From positions 23,082-70,209 of the forward strand of contig NZ_RQTJ01000014.1 of the NCBI RefSeq assembly GCF_003858535.1: a DNA stretch of 47,128 bases, read 5' to 3'. The DNA is from Paenimyroides viscosum (lineage in GTDB: Bacteria > Bacteroidota > Bacteroidia > Flavobacteriales > Flavobacteriaceae). This document shows, in pieces, positions 41,109 to 47,128 of the stretch. Numbering within the stretch: position 1 is the stretch's first letter; every line of letters starts with the position of its first letter. The position numbers and the translations under genes were made by a program. Below the pieces are notes generated by a model that saw only the letters and a list, made by a program, of their open reading frames with translations, did not search any database and was not told the DNA's origin.

Positions 41109-41690
41109 TTAATTCTGCTTTTTTACATATTTCGTAAGAATTACAATCTGCTGACCATCAATTTTTCCTTCTATTTGCTCGGTATTATCATGAACCAAAC
41201 GAATATTTCTTACCGCAGTACCAATTTTTGCGTTTAAAGTAGATCCTTTTACATCTAAATCTTTAATTAATGTTACGGTATCGCCACCAATTAAAATATT
41301 ACCGTTGCAATCTTTATGTAAATCAATACTACCATCGCCTTCGTGATCTCCGGTTTGTTTAGCCCAATCTAATGTTTCATCATCTAAATACATCATATCA
41401 AGCAAATCGGCAGCCCAACTTTCGTTTCTAAAACGGTTAAGCATTCGCCAGCTTACAACTTGTACCGGAAGATTTTCGTTCCACATAGAAGTTGACAAAG
41501 ATTGCCAGTGACCTGCATTTAATTCTTCTTTCTTTTCAATTTGATTTAAACAAGTTTCGCAAGCTAAAATTTCTCGATCTGATAAATTACTTGCTGTTGG
41601 CGGAACATCGTAAATTGATAAATTCTCTGTTGCTGCACATAATTCGCACTGATTGCCGCTGCGTGCCATTAATTTGTCTAATGTTTTCAT
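41109..41690 (-). CDS. PhnA-domain zinc-ribbon protein
   Basis: A 193-residue PhnA-type protein. The N-terminal ribbon has Cys15-Cys18 (CELC) and Cys44-Cys47 (CETC). A spacer follows, and the C-terminal PhnA domain is GDHEGDGSIDLHKDCNGNIL, then GGDTVTLIKDLDVKGSTLNA and GTAVRNIRLVHDN. Despite the name, this family's link to phosphonate use is doubtful; no phn genes are near. It is minus strand, with its own terminator. It lies 31 bases after gap and could be read from it. Confidence 0.9.
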   Translation of the reverse strand: MKTLDKLMARSGNQCELCAATENLSIYDVPPTASNLSDREILACETCLNQIEKKEELNAGHWQSLSTSMWNENLPVQVVSWRMLNRFRNESWAADLLDMMYLDDETLDWAKQTGDHEGDGSIDLHKDCNGNILIGGDTVTLIKDLDVKGSTLNAKIGTAVRNIRLVHDNTEQIEGKIDGQQIVILTKYVKKQN

Positions 41691-41721
41691 GGAGTATATG
41701 TTATAAATTTTGGCAAATATA

Positions 41722-42741
41722 TCAATTCTGTTTATTATTTTGTATAAACTGAATCAAATCAATCAATCGAGAAGAATATCCAATTTCGTTATCATACCAA
41801 CCCACAACTTTTACCATTCTACCCAAAACTACAGTCAGTTGGGCATCAAACAAACAAGAATGTGTATTTCCAATAACATCAACAGAAACAATAGGATCTT
41901 CGGTATATTCAATAATTCCTTTCAAACCATTTTCTGAGGCTTTTTTGAAGGCCTGATTGATTTCTTTTTCGGTTACATCTCGGTTAACATAACAGGTAAT
42001 ATCGGTTAAAGATCCATCGGGAACAGGTACGCGAATACCACCTCCGCCAATTTTTCCTTCAAATTCTGGGAAAATTTTAGTCAATGCTTTCGCTGCGCCT
42101 GTTGTTGTTGGAATGATCGATTGTGCTGCGCCACGTGCCCTGCGTAAATCTTTATGTGGCTGATCGTGTAAACTTTGATCGGTGGTGTAAGAATGTACAG
42201 TGGTAATAAACGCCTTGTCTAATCCACATAAATCTTTAATAACTTGGATCATAGGAGCAGCGTTGTTGGTTGTACAACTGGCGTTAGACACAATTAATTC
42301 AGATCCGTCTAAAATATGTTCGTTTACACCTAAAACAACTGTTTTTATTTCGTTATCGTCGGGCGGAACCGAAAGAATTACTCGTTTTGCTCCGTTTTTT
42401 ATATGATGCTGCAATAAATCTGCTGTCTTATGTTTTCCGGTAGCTTCAATGACAAAATCAAGATCAAAAGGTTTCCAATTTAATTTTGTAATGTCTTTTT
42501 CGTGCAGAAACGTAATTTTGGTTTCATTTACAATTATATGATCTTGGTCATGCGAAATAGTTTCCGATAATTTTCCATGCACACTGTCGTACTTTAACAA
42601 ATGCGCCATTGTTGCGGTATCGGCTAAATCGTTAATGGCAACAACCTCTATCTGCGGATGATGAATCAGTAAACGGAAAAGGTTTCGACCAATGCGACCA
42701 AATCCGTTAATAGCGATTTTTATTTTTTGTTCAGGTTTCAA
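41722..42741 (-). CDS. gap: glyceraldehyde-3-phosphate dehydrogenase, type I
   Basis: A 339-residue GAPDH. The NAD-binding start is INGFGRIGRNLFR (11-23), and the catalytic Cys156 is in SNASCTTNNAAP. TTVHSYTTDQ supplies the active-site His, and the end has GWYDNEIGYSSRLIDLI. It oxidises glyceraldehyde 3-phosphate in glycolysis or runs in reverse in gluconeogenesis. Coenzyme preference cannot be judged with certainty. A small membrane gene lies 13 bases upstream in the same direction. Confidence 0.96.
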   Translation of the reverse strand: MKPEQKIKIAINGFGRIGRNLFRLLIHHPQIEVVAINDLADTATMAHLLKYDSVHGKLSETISHDQDHIIVNETKITFLHEKDITKLNWKPFDLDFVIEATGKHKTADLLQHHIKNGAKRVILSVPPDDNEIKTVVLGVNEHILDGSELIVSNASCTTNNAAPMIQVIKDLCGLDKAFITTVHSYTTDQSLHDQPHKDLRRARGAAQSIIPTTTGAAKALTKIFPEFEGKIGGGGIRVPVPDGSLTDITCYVNRDVTEKEINQAFKKASENGLKGIIEYTEDPIVSVDVIGNTHSCLFDAQLTVVLGRMVKVVGWYDNEIGYSSRLIDLIQFIQNNKQN

Positions 42742-42754
42742 ATTTCCTGTTGTA

Positions 42755-42964
42755 TTAGGAGTTTAAAAAATCATTTGACTTTTTAGCGGTAATCAATTTA
42801 TATATAAGTAAAATTCCACCAATAACTTCAACAAACATACCCATTGTTAACATACTATTTCCATTTAAAGGTCCAATTTCCATGTGGATAATCTTTAAAA
42901 CAGCTCCAATTAAAATTATAAAAAAGCCAATTGCTAAAATAATTAAGATGTGTTTTGTTTTCAT
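42755..42964 (-). CDS. GldL-like mini membrane protein
   Basis: A 69-residue protein with two membrane helices. GAVLKIIHMEIGPLNGNSML and GMFVEVIGGILLIYKLI resemble the first membrane hairpin of GldL, the motor-linked protein of the type IX secretion/gliding system. It lacks the long cytoplasmic region of GldL (usually above 200 residues). It may be a stand-alone relative with another role. It lies just upstream of gap. The likeness is by eye and moderate. Confidence 0.6.
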   Translation of the reverse strand: MKTKHILIILAIGFFIILIGAVLKIIHMEIGPLNGNSMLTMGMFVEVIGGILLIYKLITAKKSNDFLNS

Positions 42965-42990
42965 TATATAAGTGTTTCTAAATTATTAAA

Positions 42991-43045
42991 AGTTCTCGAC
43001 TACGCTCGAACTGACGTTTGACTTTCGACTTGAAGACTTTCGACT
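42991..43045. repeat. hairpin and 15-bp tandem repeat next to lipA
   Basis: AGTTC (42991-42995) pairs with GAACT (43008-43012) around TCGACTACGCT. Then GACTTTCGACT occurs at 43020-43030 and 43035-43045, a 15-base period that reaches into the lipA stop. It looks like a decayed interspersed repeat. Confidence 0.5.
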
Positions 43046-43916
43046 ATAAAATATGTTTTTGTGCTTTGTAAGAAGATCTAACCAAGGCACCACTTTCTAC
43101 ATGGCGGAAACCAAGATTTAAACCTATTTCTTCGTATTTTTTGAATTGATCTGGCGTAATGAACTCCTTTACAGGCAAATGCTTTTTACTTGGCTGCAAG
43201 TACTGCCCAATTGTTAAAACATCTAAACCAACATTTCGTAAATCGTGCATGGTTTGTATAACTTCTTCTTCGGTTTCGCCCAAACCAAGCATAATGCCTG
43301 ATTTAGTTCTTTTAGCTCCGTTTGCTTTTAAGTAACGTAAAACTTCCAAACTACGATCATATTTTGCCTGAATACGCACTTCGCGGGTTAATCTGCGAAC
43401 GGTTTCCATATTGTGCGAAATCACTTCGGGAGCAACTTCTAAAATACGGTCGATATTTCTTTCGATACCTTGAAAATCAGGAATTAATGTTTCCATTGTA
43501 GTTCCCGGACTCATTCTGCGAACTGCTTTAATAGTTTCAGCCCAAATAATTGAACCACCGTCTTTTAAATCATCACGATCAACAGAAGTTAAAACCGCGT
43601 GTTTAATATTCATTAACTTTATAGAACGGGCAACTTTTTCAGGCTCATCCCAATCTACCGTTTCAGGACGACCGGTTTTTACACCGCAAAATCCGCAAGA
43701 ACGCGTACAGATGTTTCCTAAAATCATAAAAGTAGCAGTACCTTCGCCCCAGCATTCACCCATATTAGGGCAGCTTCCCGATGTACAAATAGTGTGAAGC
43801 TTGTATTTATCTACTAACCCCCTTAATTCTGTATATTTTTTGCCGGTTGGTAATTTTACACGTAACCATTTAGGTTTACCAGTAGCCGGTTTGCTTGTGT
43901 CTAAAACCGATTCCAT
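43044..43916 (-). CDS. lipA: lipoyl synthase
   Basis: A 290-residue radical-SAM enzyme. The auxiliary cluster ligands are Cys44, Cys49 and Cys55 ([12 protein letters not shown]), and the SAM cluster ligands are Cys70, Cys74 and Cys77 (CTRSCGFC). It inserts sulphur into octanoyl groups on lipoyl domains. The length fits the family, and the C-terminal [13 protein letters not shown] is intact. lipB is not in view. A -7 box lies upstream on the minus strand. Its stop overlaps the tandem repeat. Confidence 0.97.
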   Translation of the reverse strand: MESVLDTSKPATGKPKWLRVKLPTGKKYTELRGLVDKYKLHTICTSGSCPNMGECWGEGTATFMILGNICTRSCGFCGVKTGRPETVDWDEPEKVARSIKLMNIKHAVLTSVDRDDLKDGGSIIWAETIKAVRRMSPGTTMETLIPDFQGIERNIDRILEVAPEVISHNMETVRRLTREVRIQAKYDRSLEVLRYLKANGAKRTKSGIMLGLGETEEEVIQTMHDLRNVGLDVLTIGQYLQPSKKHLPVKEFITPDQFKKYEEIGLNLGFRHVESGALVRSSYKAQKHIL

Positions 43917-43936
43917 AATTTTTTCAATCTAATAGG

Positions 43937-43944
43937 CAAAGTTA
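43937..43944 (-). promoter_or_regulatory. -7 box of lipA
   Basis: The minus strand reads TAACTTTG, 20 bases before the start at 43916. No matching -33 box. Confidence 0.6.
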
Positions 43945-44099
43945 ATGAAAATTGATGGCATATAATTGTAAAAGATTGAATTTGTATAAGTGCCGCTTTG
44001 TTTTGATCTATTTGATAGCGGATTAATAAATTAACATGAACTTAGTTTGCGTACTTTTTAAAAAAAGTTAATTTTATCATAATTTTAAATTTATAACCA

Positions 44100-44942
44100 A
44101 TGAAAAAACTTTTACTTGTTGCTTTTATAGCATGCAGTCTTATGAATCTGCAAAGTTGCGCAAATTATGGAGATGATAATGTTGCACCAAGCGGTGGTGG
44201 TAACAACGGGGGTGGTAATAATGGAGGAGGAAACAACGGTGGTGGTAACAACGGTGGTGGTAACAACGGTGGTGGTAACAATGGGGGTGGCGGTAATACT
44301 ACTACAGCAAATCTTCCTGTAAAAATCACAACAGGAGATGATATAATTGAATTTAAATATAATAACGACGATAGGTTTACTCAAATAACAAAAAAAAGAA
44401 AAGGATCTCTTTACGAGAAAACGGATTTTGAGTATTCTGGTGATACACTAAAGTTTGTTAAAAAACTTGGTGTTAACGAATCCTATACAGTTGATTTTAA
44501 TTATTCAAAAGATACAGTTTTTATTACAAGAAATTCATCAAATAAAAAGTATGAAGAAAAGTATATAATTGATAATCAAGGAAGTCTTTTAGAAATTAAA
44601 TCATACTCTACCACATTTAATAGAATTTTTAATAATGATTCTAACGGTAACATTATTTTTTTTAATAATAATGGACATCAAGCCAATCTTAAACATGATA
44701 ATAAAAATGGTATCTTTAAAAATGTTAAACTTCCATATTGGGCTAAAGCATACATAGCTGCTTACTATATACATTCCTCAATTAACTACAATTACTCAAA
44801 TAATGTTGTTAATGTTGATTATGTGTCTAACGCCTGGAATGATGAACATTTTACTTATAGTTATAACAAAGATAATTTTCCATCTCAAGTATATCATTCT
44901 TATTCTAGTTCTGTTGCATTTCAAATAGAATATAGCAAATAA
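44100..44942 (+). CDS. repeat-bearing lipoprotein, unknown
   Basis: A 280-residue lipoprotein. The signal peptide ends in a lipobox with Cys at about 20 (LMNLQSC). Residues about 32-65 are a low-complexity GGGNN repeat acting as a flexible linker. The remaining 215 residues are rich in Asn, Tyr, Lys and Phe, with recurrent strand-like pieces (EFKYNNDDRFTQITKK, VDFNYSKDTVFITR) that suggest YD/RHS-like or beta-propeller repeats. No named family is certain. It lacks a recognisable -7 box and is followed by a terminator. Confidence 0.75.
   Translation: MKKLLLVAFIACSLMNLQSCANYGDDNVAPSGGGNNGGGNNGGGNNGGGNNGGGNNGGGNNGGGGNTTTANLPVKITTGDDIIEFKYNNDDRFTQITKKRKGSLYEKTDFEYSGDTLKFVKKLGVNESYTVDFNYSKDTVFITRNSSNKKYEEKYIIDNQGSLLEIKSYSTTFNRIFNNDSNGNIIFFNNNGHQANLKHDNKNGIFKNVKLPYWAKAYIAAYYIHSSINYNYSNNVVNVDYVSNAWNDEHFTYSYNKDNFPSQVYHSYSSSVAFQIEYSK
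44193..44294 (+). repeat. 15-bp tandem repeat coding for GGGNN
   Basis: About six to seven copies of a GGTGGTAACAACGGT-type unit. Adjacent copies are nearly identical; third-base changes (AATAAT, GGAGGA, GGGGGT) mark the older ones. Each unit adds five residues, so copy-number change keeps the frame. Confidence 0.9.
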
Positions 44943-45001
44943 TTTTTTAAATATAATCAACTCAAAATACTTCCTAAACAAATCATAACACAATAAATTT
45001 C

Positions 45002-45030
45002 AAAGCTAACAAACCGTTAGCTTTTTTTTA
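45002..45030 (+). terminator. intrinsic terminator of the repeat lipoprotein
   Basis: AAAGCTAAC pairs with GTTAGCTTT around AAACC, followed by a T-tract. Confidence 0.88.
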
Positions 45031-45043
45031 TCACATCTTATTT

Positions 45044-45051
45044 TATCTTTG
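45044..45051 (+). promoter_or_regulatory. -7 box of the ABC-F gene
   Basis: TATCTTTG, 19 bases before the ATG at 45071. No -33 TTG. Confidence 0.65.
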
Positions 45052-45070
45052 CACAACTTATTTTTATAAA

Positions 45071-46705
45071 ATGATTACAGTAAACGATATTGCCGTAGAA
45101 TTTGGCGGAACAACACTTTTCAGCGAAGTAACTTTCGCCATTAATGAAACCGATAAAATTGCCCTTATGGGTAAAAATGGTGCGGGAAAATCTACCTTAC
45201 TTAAAATTGTGGCGGGTGCAAACAAGCCTACACGCGGAAATATTTCCGCTCCAAGCGATGCCGTTATTGCATATTTGCCACAGCATTTATTAACCGAAGA
45301 CAATTGCACGGTTCTTGAAGAAACTTCAAAAGCGTTTTCATCGGTTTTAAATATGAAGAAAGAAATCGACGATATTAACGAGCAGTTAACCGTTCGTACC
45401 GATTACGAAAGCGACGAATACATGAAATTGATCGAAAAAGTTTCAGAATTATCTGAAAAATATTATTCGATCGAAGAAGTAAATTACGAAGCCGAAGTGG
45501 AGAAAATCTTAAAAGGTTTAGGTTTTGAAAGAGAAGATTTCAATCGCCCAACCAAAGAATTTTCGGGCGGATGGAGAATGCGTATCGAATTGGCAAAAAT
45601 CTTATTGACAAAACCCGATTTGATTCTGTTAGATGAGCCAACCAACCACTTGGATATGGACAGTATTGAATGGCTGGAAGATTTCTTAATCAATCAGGCA
45701 AAAGCCGTAATGGTAATTTCGCACGATAGAGCGTTTGTTGATAACATTACCAACAGAACAATCGAAGTTACTATGGGAAGAATTTACGATTACAAAGCAA
45801 AATATTCTCATTATTTAGAATTGCGTAAAGATCGTCGTGTGCATCAACAAAAAGCCTACGATGAGCAACAAAAATTTATTGCAGACAATCAGGCGTTTAT
45901 TGATCGTTTTCGTGGAACTTTTTCTAAAACCGATGCCGTTCAGTCGCGTGTTCGTATGTTAGAAAAAATTGTTCCTATCGAAGTTGATGAAGTGGATAAT
46001 TCGGCTTTAAAGTTGAAATTTCCGCCATCGGTTCGTTCGGGTCAGTATCCGGTAATTGTGAAAGATCTTGAAAAATCGTACGATGATAAATTAATTTTTA
46101 AAGATGCCAATCTGGTAATCGAACGTGGACAAAAAGTAGCTTTCGTTGGTAAAAATGGCGAAGGTAAATCAACCATGATTAAAGCCATTATGAAAGAAAT
46201 CGAAATTAATGGTGGTTCGGTTGAAGTTGGTCACAATGCTCAGATCGGATATTTCGCTCAAAACCAGGCAGCGTTATTAGATGAAAATGCGACTATTTTT
46301 GAGACGATAGACAGAATTGCGGTGGGCGATGTTCGTACGCAAATAAAAAATATTTTAGGTGCGTTCATGTTTCATGGCGATGATATTCAAAAGAAGGTTA
46401 AAGTACTTTCAGGTGGTGAAAAAACACGTTTGGCAATGATTAAATTGTTGTTAGAACCTGTTAATTTGTTGATTTTAGATGAGCCGTCAAACCATTTAGA
46501 TTTAAAAACCAAAGACATTATTAAAGATGCCTTACGTGATTTCGATGGAACATTGATTTTGGTTTCGCACGATCGTGATTTCTTGGATGGCTTGGCTGAA
46601 AAAGTTTTCGAGTTTGGAAACAAACGCGTAAAAGAACATTTTGAAGACATTAAAGGATTCCTCGCAAACAAAAAAATGGAATCTTTAAAAGAGATAGAGA
46701 AATAA
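45071..46705 (+). CDS. ABC-F family ATPase
   Basis: A 544-residue soluble protein with two ABC domains and no membrane segment, as in the ABC-F translation factors. Domain 1 has GKNGAGKST (34-42), EFSGGWRMR and LLDEPTNHLD. Domain 2 has GKNGEGKST, LSGGEKTRLAMIKLL and ILDEPSNHLD. The interdomain linker is charged. ABC-F proteins act at the ribosome E site; some give antibiotic protection, others are housekeeping (Uup/EttA/YbiT). Nothing here points to a resistance type. Confidence 0.93.
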   Translation: MITVNDIAVEFGGTTLFSEVTFAINETDKIALMGKNGAGKSTLLKIVAGANKPTRGNISAPSDAVIAYLPQHLLTEDNCTVLEETSKAFSSVLNMKKEIDDINEQLTVRTDYESDEYMKLIEKVSELSEKYYSIEEVNYEAEVEKILKGLGFEREDFNRPTKEFSGGWRMRIELAKILLTKPDLILLDEPTNHLDMDSIEWLEDFLINQAKAVMVISHDRAFVDNITNRTIEVTMGRIYDYKAKYSHYLELRKDRRVHQQKAYDEQQKFIADNQAFIDRFRGTFSKTDAVQSRVRMLEKIVPIEVDEVDNSALKLKFPPSVRSGQYPVIVKDLEKSYDDKLIFKDANLVIERGQKVAFVGKNGEGKSTMIKAIMKEIEINGGSVEVGHNAQIGYFAQNQAALLDENATIFETIDRIAVGDVRTQIKNILGAFMFHGDDIQKKVKVLSGGEKTRLAMIKLLLEPVNLLILDEPSNHLDLKTKDIIKDALRDFDGTLILVSHDRDFLDGLAEKVFEFGNKRVKEHFEDIKGFLANKKMESLKEIEK

Positions 46706-46712
46706 TAAAAGG

Positions 46713-46744
46713 AGTGGTTCGGTTAGAATCACTTTTTTTTTTTT
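46713..46744 (+). terminator. intrinsic terminator of the ABC-F gene
   Basis: AGTGGTTC pairs with GAATCACT (one G-T) around GGTTA, followed by a run of T. Confidence 0.82.
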
Positions 46745-46757
46745 GCTTCTCGCTTGG

Positions 46758-46852
46758 GCGTTACCCGCCTTTTAATGGGCGGGTCGGGCTTTTTGCTCAT
46801 AGCTTTTGTGGCATTAAAGCCACAAAAGGCTAACCGCTGCAATCCCTAACGC
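46758..46852. repeat. palindromic interspersed repeat
   Basis: The ends are inverted: GCGTTA (46758-46763) and TAACGC (46847-46852). Inside are two strong hairpins: ACCCGCC with GGCGGGT (46763-46784), and AGCTTTTGTGGC with GCCACAAAAGGCT (46801-46831, one bulge). It is markedly GC-rich here. From memory the GGGCGTTACCC...CCCTAACGC pattern is a common intergenic repeat of flavobacteria; this was not checked. Confidence 0.65.
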
Positions 46853-47012
46853 ACTTCAAAACCTTAATTAAAGATATATCTGTCTTCGTTTTTAAACTTC
46901 ATTATAATCTCCAAATGTTAAAATTATATTCTAACCACTTAACAATAAAGTATCTAAAAAGTAACAATAAAAAAAGGTTGAAATTAATTAGGAAAGTCGC
47001 AAAAGTAGGGGG

Positions 47013-47020
47013 TATCTTTG
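47013..47020 (+). promoter_or_regulatory. upstream -7 box (P1) at the right edge
   Basis: TATCTTTG matches TAnnTTTG. The nearest upstream TTG (46978-46980) is too far for a normal -33, so confidence is moderate. Confidence 0.45.
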
Positions 47021-47085
47021 CACCGTTGAAAAACAGAAACGTTCTTTTAAACATTAGAAAATACTAAAAATTTATCAAAAATAAA

Positions 47086-47118
47086 TTTGGAAGTTATCAA
47101 ATAAAGGTTGTAGTTTTG
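47086..47118 (+). promoter_or_regulatory. promoter P2 at the right edge
   Basis: TTTG (47086-47089) and TAGTTTTG (47111-47118), 21 bases apart, fit the consensus well. Transcription would begin at about 47124, just inside the edge. Confidence 0.65.
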
Positions 47119-47128
47119 CAATCCGTTT

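Larger units (their letters stand above)
46853..47128 (+). other. non-coding right edge with promoters
   Basis: No convincing gene lies after the repeat. The stretch is AT-rich and holds two -7 boxes reading rightward (see separate entries). Between them, GTTCTTTTAAACATTA at 47041-47056 resembles the antitermination boxA of rRNA leaders. The gene served lies beyond the window. Confidence 0.5.

Noticed and set aside
41043..41237. Small plus-strand gene between the His-rich and PhnA-like genes
   Set aside because: It overlaps the PhnA-like gene and its terminator and shows no coding character.
44193..44294. CRISPR-like direct repeat
   Set aside because: The units are contiguous without spacers and lie in a coding frame as GGGNN.
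44112..44384. Open frame on the minus strand across the GGGNN repeat
   Set aside because: It is an artefact of the repeat's base composition opposite a well-supported lipoprotein gene.
1..47128. tRNA genes or prophage
   Set aside because: I looked through each intergenic gap for cloverleaf-like segments and for phage structural genes and saw none. A tRNAscan-SE run would be decisive.

Overview
This AT-rich window reads as a chromosomal segment of a Bacteroidota bacterium, most likely a member of the Flavobacteriaceae (Flavobacterium/Myroides-like; the genus cannot be resolved by eye). The reasons are: (i) a fused LpxC/FabZ enzyme, a type III glutamine synthetase, a GldL-like mini protein, DUF2911 and small lipoproteins with the usual flavobacterial signal peptides; (ii) the Bacteroidota promoter signature, a -7 box TAnnTTTG sometimes paired with an upstream TTG/TTTG, in front of about twenty genes; (iii) almost no Shine-Dalgarno sequences. 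In several genes the -7 box overlaps or follows the longest-ORF start, which moves the true start downstream. I used this to set starts.

Layout. 1-1750: a four-helix-bundle (S23/IVS-type) gene, then the ribosomal operon rpsF-rpsR-rplI, with a structured spacer before rplI and a terminator. 1762-6621: ogt with a WYL regulator, a DinB-like protein, an LpxL/HtrB-type acyltransferase, a COG3650-like/META lipoprotein and fabG. 6664-10668: a three-gene minus-strand operon (XRE regulator, spermidine-synthase-like protein, outer-membrane-type protein) facing an M14-type hydrolase. The gap holds three evenly spaced copies of a 14-bp palindrome, probably the regulator's operators. An Lrp-type regulator follows. 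10723-16071: a YdjM-like membrane protein, yaaA, then a decayed McrBC restriction locus: intact mcrB, an IS200/RAYT-type Y1 transposase with REP-like hairpins, and an mcrC with two separate lesions.

16143-25059: hutH, an HD phosphohydrolase with a TTG start, and the cell-envelope cluster lpxD-lpxC/fabZ-lpxA-efp-lpxD2, an NTF2-like gene and sucD. 25191-26916 (minus): small membrane protein, coaD, ddl. 27030-35148: PASTA protein, rluD-type pseudouridine synthase, small membrane protein, flavodoxin-like reductase, pabB, tilS, dsbD and a DUF2911 protein. Most of these are tightly spaced or overlapping, so they are probably co-transcribed. 35260-40976: purB, a lipoprotein, a thioesterase, another lipoprotein, glnN (GSIII) and a His-rich secreted protein. 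The second lipoprotein and the His-rich protein are both preceded by TTTGGCACG-N4-WTGAA, a sigma-54-like element. 41109-43916 (minus): PhnA-like protein, gap, GldL-like mini protein, lipA. 44100-46705: a lipoprotein with a variable-looking GGGNN repeat and an ABC-F ATPase. 46706-47128: a terminator, a palindromic interspersed repeat, and tandem promoters reading out of the right edge, possibly into a stable-RNA operon.

Most of the window is ordinary housekeeping. The parts worth a second look are the XRE operon with its three operators, the decaying McrBC locus with its RAYT/REP insertion, the matched sigma-54-like promoters, the structured spacer that closes directly on the rplI start codon, and the lpxD paralogue lacking one of the two usual histidines. 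No CRISPR array, prophage or tRNA gene was seen.
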